Shown here: positions 8,504 to 16,721 of the stretch, in pieces
Layout of the letters: every line of letters starts with the position of its first letter
Numbering within the stretch: the stretch's first letter is position 1
Assembly (NCBI GenBank): GCA_900316455.1
Contig: ONCX01000011.1
Location: 1-49,960, forward strand
Origin: an uncultured Eubacteriales bacterium
GTDB lineage: Bacteria > Bacillota > Clostridia > Oscillospirales > Acutalibacteraceae
Length of the DNA stretch: 49,960 nt
Direction: 5' to 3'
The notes under the pieces: generated by a model
Databases searched by the model: none
Seen by the model: the letters and a program-made list of their open reading frames with translations, nothing else
Told to the model about the DNA's origin: nothing
Position numbers and translations under genes: made by a program

Positions 8504-10510
8504 ATGAAAAAAAGGCTTATTTCGTTTGTGATTGTTATTGCTGCCGCAGTTTTTGCGCTGCAGTTCGGATTCACTGCCGTCGTAAGCGCCGAAGGCTTCA
8601 ATAACGCGGTAGCGCTGACTCCGGTTGTTTACAATAAGGGCGCGTACTCTGCGCTTTGCGTCCTGACTGTTTACAGCAGCGCCGACGGAGTAAAATCCAT
8701 TGGAAAGAGCGTTCCGGCTGGCGCTTCGGTCAATGTTACCTCCGTCAGCGGAGAATACGGAAAGATAACCTACAACGGAAGCACAGGCTGGATAAATCTC
8801 AGCTATGCCTATAATACACGGAATACCGTAAATATCAGCGACAGACTCAATATGCTTCGCGTTAAATTTCCGGATGGAAAATACTGGAATAAAGCGGATC
8901 CCGAAATCAACGATCCTGACGGCTATACGGATACTCCATGCGCCGACGGACACAGCGACAGACTTTGCACATATTTCGACGGGACATGCCAGTGCCACGG
9001 CTTTTCATTAAAGCTGGCATATGATCTTTTTGGAATACACGCGTCCTGCTGGGAACGTCATTATGACATAAACAAGGTAAAAGCGGGCGATCTGATACGT
9101 TACCGCAATCGCCACACGGTGATGGTTACTGGAGTTTACAGCACGTATTTTACCGTAGCCGACTGCAACTGGCTTTATCACTGTGGAATCGAATGGGATC
9201 GCAGAATGGAAAAGAGCTTCTTTTCATTTTATGAGGACAGCAAAAACGACGGAGTATATCACTGCCCGACAAACGGCGGGTATATAAACACTAATGCCAC
9301 CAATTCCACCACAAGCACAACGGCGCCAAAGACCACAACCACGACTACCAGACCGACTGCGTCGGTAAACGCGGCGCTTGCCAACGGAATTTCAAAATAT
9401 ATCCTTAAAACCAAGCTTTCGGTTCAGGGGAAAAGCACGGCGGTTCTGGCAAAATCAAGAAATGAAATATACACGGTGAGCGGTGTGACAAAGAACGGTG
9501 AAACCTCATTCACATTCAATGCTCCTGCCGGAAAATATCCCGAATTTGTAATAATTGTAGATGGCTGCGAGGAATATGTAATAAAGAATTTCACGCTCGG
9601 TAAGGACAGTCTTCCGGCAACCGTCAAAGTCAATAAGGTTGCGAATCCCGCTGACGAAACAAAGGTGAATGTTTCGTCGGTGAAGATAACGTCGCAGCCG
9701 TCGAACGCATCGGTGAAATCGGGGCAGAATGTGACGTTTACGGTGAAGGCGACGGGAAAGGGTCTGAAATACCAGTGGTATTACAAAAAAGCCGGTCAGA
9801 CCGAGTGGTCGCTGTGGAAAGGGCGCGTAACTTCTTCCATTACCGCGACGTCGAACGACAGCTGGCACAACATACAGGTGCGCTGCCGCGTTACTGACGT
9901 CAACGGCAAATCGGCAACATCGTCATCCGCGAAAGTCACGCTGAAGGATGAGGTTAAGATAACAAAGCAACCGGCGAACGCTTCCGTAAAATCCGGAGCG
10001 AGTGTGAAGTTTACGGTGAAGGCGACGGGTATAGGACTGAAATACCAGTGGTATTACAAGAAATCAGGTCAGAAGGAGTGGCAGTTGTGGAAAGGACGAG
10101 TGGCGTCTTCATTCACAACGACGTCAAATGACACATGGCACAACATACAGATTCGGTGCGTAATTACCGGATCCAACGGGAAGTCGGCAACGTCGTCGGT
10201 TGCGAAGGTGACGCTGACAGACGGGATAAAGATAACAAAGCAGCCGGCGGGCGTTTCCGTAAAGTCCGGAGCGAATGTGACGTTTACGGTAAAGGCGACG
10301 GGTACGGGACTGAAATACCAGTGGTACTACAAAAAATCCGGAGCAAAGGAGTGGTCGCTGTGGAAAGGTCACACAGCATCGTCACTCACCGCAACGTCAA
10401 ACAACAGCTGGAACGGCATGGCTGTATATTGCAGAATTACGGACGCAAACGGCAAATCGCTGAAGTCGTCGGAGGCAAAAGTGAAGCTGCTGTCGGTGTC
10501 GCGTGGTTAA
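8504..10510 (+). CDS. Secreted SH3b/CHAP-like protein with three Ig-like repeats
   Basis: A 668-residue exported protein. A signal peptide (1-29, ending VVSA) is followed by an SH3b-like segment (about 45-105), a cysteine-peptidase-like domain with C and H motifs (CQCHGFSLKLAYDLFG, then RHTVMVTGV and a following DCNW, about 150-245), a Thr-rich linker (about 266-290), a beta-rich domain and three Ig-like repeats of about 92 residues. Each repeat has the YQWYYKK...W..W signature also found in the giant LRR protein at the right of the window. A CHAP or NlpC/P60-type peptidoglycan amidase is the likely role, but the catalytic assignment is inferred. No LPXTG, dockerin or other anchor is seen at the C-terminus. 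The psd gene follows after 28 bp. Confidence 0.75.
   Translation: MKKRLISFVIVIAAAVFALQFGFTAVVSAEGFNNAVALTPVVYNKGAYSALCVLTVYSSADGVKSIGKSVPAGASVNVTSVSGEYGKITYNGSTGWINLSYAYNTRNTVNISDRLNMLRVKFPDGKYWNKADPEINDPDGYTDTPCADGHSDRLCTYFDGTCQCHGFSLKLAYDLFGIHASCWERHYDINKVKAGDLIRYRNRHTVMVTGVYSTYFTVADCNWLYHCGIEWDRRMEKSFFSFYEDSKNDGVYHCPTNGGYINTNATNSTTSTTAPKTTTTTTRPTASVNAALANGISKYILKTKLSVQGKSTAVLAKSRNEIYTVSGVTKNGETSFTFNAPAGKYPEFVIIVDGCEEYVIKNFTLGKDSLPATVKVNKVANPADETKVNVSSVKITSQPSNASVKSGQNVTFTVKATGKGLKYQWYYKKAGQTEWSLWKGRVTSSITATSNDSWHNIQVRCRVTDVNGKSATSSSAKVTLKDEVKITKQPANASVKSGASVKFTVKATGIGLKYQWYYKKSGQKEWQLWKGRVASSFTTTSNDTWHNIQIRCVITGSNGKSATSSVAKVTLTDGIKITKQPAGVSVKSGANVTFTVKATGTGLKYQWYYKKSGAKEWSLWKGHTASSLTATSNNSWNGMAVYCRITDANGKSLKSSEAKVKLLSVSRG
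9679..10490 (+). repeat. Three tandem Ig-like domain repeats (about 276 bp each)
   Basis: Direct repeats begin near 9679, 9955 and 10228. Each encodes a KITxQP opening, a KYQWYYKK core and a closing SxxAKV strand. The same domain is present eight times in the large LRR gene (42.5-44.8 kb). Confidence 0.8.
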
Positions 10511-10538
10511 ATATTTAAGTAAAATCGGGGAGTAAGCT

Positions 10539-11408
10539 ATGGAATGGAGAGACCGCGGAGGAAATTATATAAGCGAGGGAGACGAAGGAAATAAATCCCT
10601 GAAATTTTTATATGAAACAAGGATCGGCGGGGTTCTGCTGGGGCTGCTTATAAGAAAGCCGGTTTCAGATATTGCCGGTTGGTTCATGCAGCGCAGGATT
10701 TCCGCGCTGTGGATAAACGGCTTTATCAGGAAAAATCATATTGATATGAGCGGGTATGAAAAAAGAAAATTCAAATCGTTCAATGATTTTTTCACGCGGA
10801 GGATACTGCCGGAATGCCGTCCGGTGGACAGTGATCCGAAAAGATTTGTTTCTCCGTGCGACTGTAAGCTGACTGTATTCAGAATATCGAATGATTCCTC
10901 ATTCATCATAAAAGGCGGCAGCTATACCACGGAGCAGCTTCTTAGGAACGGTGAGCTTGCAAGGGCGTATTCGGGAGGAACGATGCTTGTTTTCAGGCTG
11001 ACGGTTGACGATTACCACAGATATTGTTATCCTGACGGCGGCGAAAAAGAGGAGAATGTGCATATTCAGGGAGTCTATCACACGGTGAATCCCATCGCGT
11101 TCAGGAATCACGCCGTATTCAGGGAGAATACCCGTGAATATACGATTCTTCACAGCGACAATTTTGGAGACATTGTCATTATGGAGGTAGGAGCAACGCT
11201 TGTTGGGCGGATATCCAATCTCCACGGATCATGCCGCGTGGAAAAGGGTGAGGAAAAAGGTCACTTTGATTTCGGAGGAAGCACTGTGATAATTCTTGTC
11301 AAATCAGGAGTTCTGAAAATAGATGAAGATATTCTCAGGAACAATTCGCAGGGATTTGAAACCGTGATAAAATACGGTGAAGGCATAGGCACAAAACAGA
11401 ATTCGTGA
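10539..11408 (+). CDS. psd: Phosphatidylserine decarboxylase proenzyme
   Basis: A 289-residue member of the PSD family, converting phosphatidylserine to phosphatidylethanolamine at the membrane. It has the family's ordered motifs: FNDFFTRR (about 82-89), SPCDCKLT, the catalytic LTVDDYHRYCYPDGG with Asp and His, HTVNPIAF, and a C-terminal GGST (about 246-249) corresponding to the LGST self-cleavage site that yields the pyruvoyl group, so an active enzyme is expected. The start has GGGGAG 8 bases upstream. It follows the CHAP/Ig gene by 28 bp and ends in a terminator-like hairpin. No pssA-type synthase gene is visible nearby. Family certain. Confidence 0.92.
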   Translation: MEWRDRGGNYISEGDEGNKSLKFLYETRIGGVLLGLLIRKPVSDIAGWFMQRRISALWINGFIRKNHIDMSGYEKRKFKSFNDFFTRRILPECRPVDSDPKRFVSPCDCKLTVFRISNDSSFIIKGGSYTTEQLLRNGELARAYSGGTMLVFRLTVDDYHRYCYPDGGEKEENVHIQGVYHTVNPIAFRNHAVFRENTREYTILHSDNFGDIVIMEVGATLVGRISNLHGSCRVEKGEEKGHFDFGGSTVIILVKSGVLKIDEDILRNNSQGFETVIKYGEGIGTKQNS

Positions 11409-11431
11409 ATTTCAATACCATAAAAACGTTG

Positions 11432-11475
11432 ATCTCCAAGCCATTTCAAATTAAAGGAATGGTTTGGAGATTTTC
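11432..11475 (+). terminator. Terminator-like hairpin after psd
   Basis: A 14-bp stem with one G-T pair (11432-11445 with 11458-11471, ATCTCCAA to TTGGAGAT) and a 12-base loop is followed by a short T run. It separates psd from the promoter at 11511-11538. Confidence 0.65.
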
Positions 11476-11510
11476 GGTTAAAAAATGTCCAGAAAATCGG
11501 AAGTTTGTTG

Positions 11511-11538
11511 TTGATTTTTTTGCATAATATGTTATAAT
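11511..11538 (+). promoter_or_regulatory. Promoter of the DegT-like/FHA-ABC/kinase operon
   Basis: TTGATT and TATAAT are separated by 16 bases, with an extended -10 TG (TGTTATAAT). It lies about 20 bases before the DegT-like start and downstream of the psd hairpin. Confidence 0.65.
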
Positions 11539-11557
11539 TAACTTTGGAAAGTGGGCG

Positions 11558-12574
11558 GTGAATATGGCAGATGAAAAAATTGAATTATTCTGCGACAGGA
11601 TAAAAGAACGGCTCGGGGCAGCCGAGTGCATGTCTTTTTCCGGCAGGGTAGAGGGGATTACCGCGCTCTTTGACGCTATACAGCTTGGAAATAAGGACTG
11701 TGTTTATCTGTCAGCGCTGTCTCCGGGGTACATTGTTAGGGCTATACTGGCGTGCGGGGCAGTTCCCGTATTCTGCGACGTTACTGCGGACGGATTTGTC
11801 TTGGATCACAGGGCGCTTGCGGAGGCAGTTAGGCAGACTGTCAACGAGGATAAGCTTTATCCGCGTGCCGTCGTAGCGGATCACTTCATGGGTATGCCGT
11901 GTTCCATGAGCGCGATTCTCGATCTTTGCGACCGTATGGGACTTATTCTCATTGAAAACTGCGGAAACGGCTTCGGCTGCGCGTGGGATCGGACGGAATG
12001 CGGACATTTCGGAGATTATTCCCTGATTTCGCTCGGAATATCTTCAGTTTTCGGCACAGGAGGGAGCGGGTGTCTTGCGGTTGCAAACGGCAGGAATGAG
12101 CTTGCCGGACTTATCGGAAACTGTGACGGCAGCGGCTGGGATCCGATTGACGGCATTTACGCCGACAGGCTTCTCGCTTCATTGGATACAATTCCCGACA
12201 GATTCGCCCAGGCTGAAGCCATGCTTGATGTGATAAGGGAGGCTGTGAGCGAATCTGATTTCTGGCTGTGCAGAGGCGGAGGAAAGCAAAAAAGCTCATG
12301 CTCCGGCACGGTCGTTGTGGCGAGGACCGAGAAGCTGTGTGAAGCTGCTTTAGATATGTTTGCCGCCGCGGGGCTGTCGGATTACATCAGGAAAGTTCAC
12401 GTTCATCACAGAGCATGCTTTGAACGCGGCTGCCGGGGATATAAAACTCTTGAAAATGCTCCGGCACTTGCTCCGAGGGCGTTTACCATCGATATATACG
12501 GAGCGCTGAATTCCGGTAAAGCGGAGGATGTAAAAAAATGCATTGAATTTATTGCGAGCAATATTCACTCGTAA
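11558..12574 (+). CDS. DegT/DnrJ/EryC1-fold protein lacking PLP catalytic residues
   Basis: A 338-residue protein with the fold-type I layout of the DegT sugar aminotransferase family (YLSALSPGYIVRAILACGAVPVFCDV, then a VVADHFMGMPC segment). The cofactor residues are replaced: the PLP-ring Asp of the usual EDAAQ is Asn132 in ENCGN, and the Schiff-base Lys before the GEGG-like turn (here GTGGSG) is Ser, about residue 160. It is also shorter than most family members (360-390). It probably does not transaminate in the usual way; a binding, regulatory or dehydratase-like role is possible. It opens an operon with an FHA-ABC exporter 36 bp downstream, and has its own promoter. Fold call good, function unknown. 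Confidence 0.7.
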   Translation: MNMADEKIELFCDRIKERLGAAECMSFSGRVEGITALFDAIQLGNKDCVYLSALSPGYIVRAILACGAVPVFCDVTADGFVLDHRALAEAVRQTVNEDKLYPRAVVADHFMGMPCSMSAILDLCDRMGLILIENCGNGFGCAWDRTECGHFGDYSLISLGISSVFGTGGSGCLAVANGRNELAGLIGNCDGSGWDPIDGIYADRLLASLDTIPDRFAQAEAMLDVIREAVSESDFWLCRGGGKQKSSCSGTVVVARTEKLCEAALDMFAAAGLSDYIRKVHVHHRACFERGCRGYKTLENAPALAPRAFTIDIYGALNSGKAEDVKKCIEFIASNIHS

Positions 12575-12610
12575 TGCCGCAAAAAAATAAAAAAACGGAG
12601 GACTGGTAGC

Positions 12611-15028
12611 TTGGAAAACAATAATATCAATATGAATCCTGATAATTCCGCGGCAGTGGATTTTGACGGAAGCACAGGATGCTCGGTCACAATATTCGAT
12701 TACAGTCATGTGCCCGACGAGTACAATCTGATGGCGTTTGGCAAGGAGACAGTGACATTTGGACGCGACGACACAAACGATATAATGATAGCGTCGGATA
12801 TCGTGTCCCGCAGGCATGGACACTTCACCATAAGCGAAGGCCGCTGCTATATTGCCGACGACAACAGCACAAACGGAATATATGTAAATGGTAAGCGTAT
12901 AACTCAGATTGAGCTTAAAGACGGAGATTCCATTCGCATAGACGACATGGAGCAATCCTGCTACAGCGGAATAAGCATGGTTTTTTCCGACAAGAATTCC
13001 GGAGCCGACTGGAACAGCTTCCAGCTTTCCAAGGACATTACCGTCATAGGATCGGACAGCGGCTGCGATATTTCTATCGACGATCCCAAGATGAATCCCA
13101 AAGCCGCCGAAATTCACATAGAAGGCGCTACGAGCTATGTTCTTAAATTCCTCGGATCCGTCGGCGAAATTATGGTTAATAATGAGGTCATAGCCGGTGA
13201 CAGTCATTACCTCAAGGACGAGGACGTTTTTGTTATAGGAACGACTAAATTCTCCTATTCCAAGGGATATATCTATTATAAGCAGGAAAAGTCAGGACTT
13301 TCGATAGAGCTTGTTAATATTTCCAAATTCGTTCATCAGGCGATGGGCAAGGATAAAAAAATTCTTGACGACACAAGCATGCTGATACTTCCGGGAGATT
13401 TCGTTGCAATAGTCGGCGGTTCAGGCTCAGGAAAATCCACCCTTATGAACTGCATAAACGGCTTTGACAAGCCGACAACCGGCAAGGTTCTTGTCAACCG
13501 CCGCGATCTTTATGAAAATTATGACGAGATGAAATACAGCATAGGCTATGTTCCGCAGCAGGATATAGTTCACGAAAACCTCACCCTGATAAGTATGCTG
13601 CGTTACGTCGCAAAGCTGAGGCTGCCCGACAATACCAGCCGTGCCGAGCGTGAGAAGCGGGTCGCGGAGGTTCTTCGCACAGTGGAGCTGACAAAGCATA
13701 AGAACAAGCTTATCCGCAAGCTCTCCGGCGGACAGAAGAAGCGCGCTTCGATTGCGGTGGAGCTTATGAGCGATCCGGGACTTTTCTTCCTCGACGAACC
13801 GTCCTCCGGTCTTGACCCCGGAACCGAGCGCACGCTTATGCACACCTTAAAGCGCATGAGCGACGAGGGCAAGACGGTCATAATGATCACCCACAATACA
13901 AACAACATACATCTCTGCGACAAGCTGATATTCCTCGGCGCGGGCGGATATGTGGCATTCTGCGGAAATCCAGCCGATGCGCGTTCATTCTTCGGCATAC
14001 CCAAGGATCAGGATCTCACCGACGCATATACCATGGTTGAGGAGGATCCAAAGGGCTGGGAGGAAAAATTCAACGCTTCTCCGTACAACAAGATACAGAC
14101 CATAGGCGAACTTAAAACTCCGCCGATGACCTCGGAGCAGAAAAAAGAACGTAAGAAGAAGCTTAAAAAGGAAAATCATAAGTCGTTCCTGCACCAATTC
14201 GGCGTGCTTTCCCAGAGATATATGAATCTCATATGGAACGACAAGACGAGACTGCTTTTCTTCCTGCTTCAGGGACCGCTTATCGCATATCTTTTCTCAT
14301 TCGTAACAGTCGAGAACACGTTCAAATCGTATTTTGACGCGCAGTCCATGCTCTTCTGCCTTTCCTGCGCGGGTATCTGGGTAGGTCTGATGAATTCCAT
14401 TCAGGAAGTGTGTAAAGAGCGCAATATTGTGCGGCGAGAATACATGTCCGATGTGAGACTAAGCTCATATATCTGTTCAAAGCTTGCCGTTCAGACGCTT
14501 CTTGCGATAGTGCAGTGCGGTCTGATGCTCGCGGTATTTGTGTATACCATAGGAAAGCCGGATAAGGGCGTTATCTTTGATAATTCCACTGTTGAAATGA
14601 TGATAACCCTTGTGCTTATCACCGTGTCGGCGTCGTCGCTGGGACTTCTTGTTTCCTCGCTGGTGAAGAATACTGACCGCGCAATGGTATTTGCTCCGAT
14701 AATCCTTATACCTCAACTGCTGTTTTCCGGAATACTCTTCAAGCTTGAGGGTGTGACGGAGGTTCTGTCATGGGCATGCGTGAGCCGCTGGGGAATGCAG
14801 GCTTTCAGCAATACCGCCAATCTCAACGGAGTGCTGTGGAACAGTCTGTCGCTCAAATACAAGGATCATGATATGCTGCTTCAGGCATACGAGCTGAACA
14901 AGAATTCACTGTATGCACATTCGGTGAAAAATCTTCTGCTCGCGTGGGGCGTTATGCTGCTGACTATTGTAATATTCTGCTTTATAAGCGCAACCGTGCT
15001 GCGTAGTGTTAAAAATGACAAGCGATAA
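12611..15028 (+). CDS. FHA-domain ABC transporter (ABCG-type half exporter, Rv1747-like)
   Basis: An 805-residue membrane protein. FHA1 (about 40-100) has the phosphothreonine-binding elements GRD (51-53), SRRH (66-69) and NSTNG (85-89). FHA2 (about 138-210) is degenerate in these positions. The ABC ATPase has Walker A GGSGSGKST (269-277), signature LSGGQ (371-375), Walker B LFFLDE (391-396) and an H-loop ITHN. The C-terminal half is an ABC2-type domain with about six membrane helices. The start is TTG, nine bases after GGAGG. The layout matches mycobacterial Rv1747, which is controlled by kinase PknF. The overlapping kinase gene downstream suggests the same control here. The exported substrate is unknown; a lipid or glycolipid is plausible. 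Confidence 0.88.
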   Translation: MENNNINMNPDNSAAVDFDGSTGCSVTIFDYSHVPDEYNLMAFGKETVTFGRDDTNDIMIASDIVSRRHGHFTISEGRCYIADDNSTNGIYVNGKRITQIELKDGDSIRIDDMEQSCYSGISMVFSDKNSGADWNSFQLSKDITVIGSDSGCDISIDDPKMNPKAAEIHIEGATSYVLKFLGSVGEIMVNNEVIAGDSHYLKDEDVFVIGTTKFSYSKGYIYYKQEKSGLSIELVNISKFVHQAMGKDKKILDDTSMLILPGDFVAIVGGSGSGKSTLMNCINGFDKPTTGKVLVNRRDLYENYDEMKYSIGYVPQQDIVHENLTLISMLRYVAKLRLPDNTSRAEREKRVAEVLRTVELTKHKNKLIRKLSGGQKKRASIAVELMSDPGLFFLDEPSSGLDPGTERTLMHTLKRMSDEGKTVIMITHNTNNIHLCDKLIFLGAGGYVAFCGNPADARSFFGIPKDQDLTDAYTMVEEDPKGWEEKFNASPYNKIQTIGELKTPPMTSEQKKERKKKLKKENHKSFLHQFGVLSQRYMNLIWNDKTRLLFFLLQGPLIAYLFSFVTVENTFKSYFDAQSMLFCLSCAGIWVGLMNSIQEVCKERNIVRREYMSDVRLSSYICSKLAVQTLLAIVQCGLMLAVFVYTIGKPDKGVIFDNSTVEMMITLVLITVSASSLGLLVSSLVKNTDRAMVFAPIILIPQLLFSGILFKLEGVTEVLSWACVSRWGMQAFSNTANLNGVLWNSLSLKYKDHDMLLQAYELNKNSLYAHSVKNLLLAWGVMLLTIVIFCFISATVLRSVKNDKR

Positions 15029-15902
15029 TTCATTTGAAGGCAAAAAAGACATTTCATGCGGAAACGGCGTTATTATAAACGGCGTCGCTTTCCGCATTGG
15101 TGAAATGATTCATCATGGCTCCGACAGCCGGATCTTCTCCGCTGAATTAATTGAAAGCGGCGGGGATTCGGCTTTTGTCATAAAACGCTATTGCTGTCCG
15201 CGTGACAGTGAAATATGGAAAAAGGCAATGAGAGAAATCGAAGCCGGAATAATGCTGCGCCGTTGTCCGAATATTGTCCCGATGCTTGGTTACAGTGTTC
15301 TTTCAGGGACGGATAGCGCAGATCATGAGATATTTATACTGTTTGACCGAGTGGAATGTCTTGATGAAATGAGAATTCATGACACACGGCTCATAATGGA
15401 AATGTGCCGCGACATCTGCAACGCTCTTGAATATATGCGAAAAAGGCGATTGATACACTGTGACATAAAGCCGTCGAATATCTATTACGACGGAGTTAAA
15501 TGGCTGCTCGGCGACTTTGGGAGCGTATGCGTTTCAGGCGAAGCGCCGGATTATTGCAGCGAGGGCTATTGTTCTCCCGAAGCGATCCGTGGGGAGCGGT
15601 GCGACGTCCGTTCGGACATCTATTCTCTCGGCATATCCATGTACAGGCTTTTAAGCGGCGGGAGACTTCCGTTTTGCGCCGTTCCGTGCAGCGAAACGGA
15701 CGAGGCTTCCGTATATCAGGCGATAGGAAGAAGACTGAGCGGAGTGGAAATAACGCCGATACCGGATATTTCCGAAGATGTAAACAGTCTGCTGCTGAAA
15801 ATGTGCCGTTTCGACAGTAGAGAGCGGTTCAGAAAACCCTCCGAGGTTTCAAAGCGGGCTGAGAATATAATAAGATCGGACTCCTCGTCAGACAATGTAT
15901 AA
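15015..15902 (+). CDS. Soluble Ser/Thr protein kinase (Hanks type)
   Basis: A roughly 295-residue eukaryotic-like kinase without a membrane segment or PASTA repeats. A glycine-rich loop variant (GEMIHHGSDSRIFSA), the ATP-anchoring Lys in FVIKRY, the catalytic HCDIKPSN, DFG in LGDFGSVC and SPE of the activation segment are all present, so activity is expected. HRD is HCD, making it a non-RD kinase. The gene overlaps the end of the FHA-ABC exporter gene by 14 bp; ATG at 15015 is preferred, GTG at 15006 is an alternative. Translational coupling and the FHA domain of the neighbour suggest that it phosphorylates the exporter or a partner. That link is inferred. Confidence 0.85.
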   Translation: MTSDNSFEGKKDISCGNGVIINGVAFRIGEMIHHGSDSRIFSAELIESGGDSAFVIKRYCCPRDSEIWKKAMREIEAGIMLRRCPNIVPMLGYSVLSGTDSADHEIFILFDRVECLDEMRIHDTRLIMEMCRDICNALEYMRKRRLIHCDIKPSNIYYDGVKWLLGDFGSVCVSGEAPDYCSEGYCSPEAIRGERCDVRSDIYSLGISMYRLLSGGRLPFCAVPCSETDEASVYQAIGRRLSGVEITPIPDISEDVNSLLLKMCRFDSRERFRKPSEVSKRAENIIRSDSSSDNV

Positions 15903-15996
15903 AAATTTTTACATTATTATCATAGAATTCTCTGTATAATAATGTATAATAATTAGGTTAATATGATTTAGCTTGTTTTTACTGCGGGGTGAGCTT

Positions 15997-16641
15997 TTGA
16001 ATTATACCGAGAAGGAAAAAAAGGGCATTGACAAGGTAGAGCGCATGAACAGGCTTTTTGACAAGATACTGATGCCGGCTGTCGGAATTCTGATTATTAT
16101 GCTGCTTATTTCCTTCACGATTAATAAATACAGGGAAAAATTCGGCTCAGGAGACAGCTTATCCGCTAAGGAGGTATACGCGGAGGAGGAACCCCGCGTA
16201 TTTACGCTGAGAAGAAGCTTGCTCTCCGGTTACGGGGAACACGAAAAGGAATTCGAGTCATACGGTTACAAGCCGGTGGAGGGGTATTCGTATGCTCTGT
16301 CGCTTTGCAAGCAGGTGGACGATGAAATGTCCATATTCCAGTTTGCCGACGGCACGCTCGGCGAGCTGACTATAATCAATTATATTCCAAAGGAAAAGAA
16401 ATCTCCTTATGATTCGTTGTCGCTTGCCGTATCATCGCATAAGCTTATAAACGTAACAGCGAAAAGCGGGGGAGAAAAGCATACGGTCACATTCCTGTCG
16501 AGTGATTTTTCAAAATACAGTTCCGATGATGAGGAACAGTTCGATTCGCTGATGAAGCTCACCGATATGGAGGAAATATCCTCTGTGTATGAAATATTCG
16601 AGACAGATATTATAAATTTATCCAAAGTGATAGACGGCTGA
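15997..16641 (+). CDS. Single-span membrane protein of unknown function
   Basis: About 214 residues. The likely start is TTG at 15997 behind GGGGTGAG; a longer reading from TTG 15973 has no ribosome binding site. A charged N-terminus is followed by one membrane helix (ILMPAVGILIIMLLISF, about residues 20-38) and a polar extracytoplasmic domain of about 170 residues rich in Glu, Ser and Lys, without recognised motifs. TATAAT-like sequences at 15935-15950 could start transcription, but no -35 is convincing. It lies 94 bp after the kinase gene and may belong to the same functional group. Confidence 0.6.
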   Translation: MNYTEKEKKGIDKVERMNRLFDKILMPAVGILIIMLLISFTINKYREKFGSGDSLSAKEVYAEEEPRVFTLRRSLLSGYGEHEKEFESYGYKPVEGYSYALSLCKQVDDEMSIFQFADGTLGELTIINYIPKEKKSPYDSLSLAVSSHKLINVTAKSGGEKHTVTFLSSDFSKYSSDDEEQFDSLMKLTDMEEISSVYEIFETDIINLSKVIDG

Positions 16642-16721
16642 ATCGGGTAAATTAATTTGGATTTCGTTTAACAAATCAGCATTGCTTCTTTTATTATCAG
16701 GAAAGGAATGTTTTTTATATA

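Noticed and set aside
12350-13207. 285-codon frame antisense to the DegT/FHA-ABC genes
   Set aside because: It covers two well-supported genes on the opposite strand and resembles no family.
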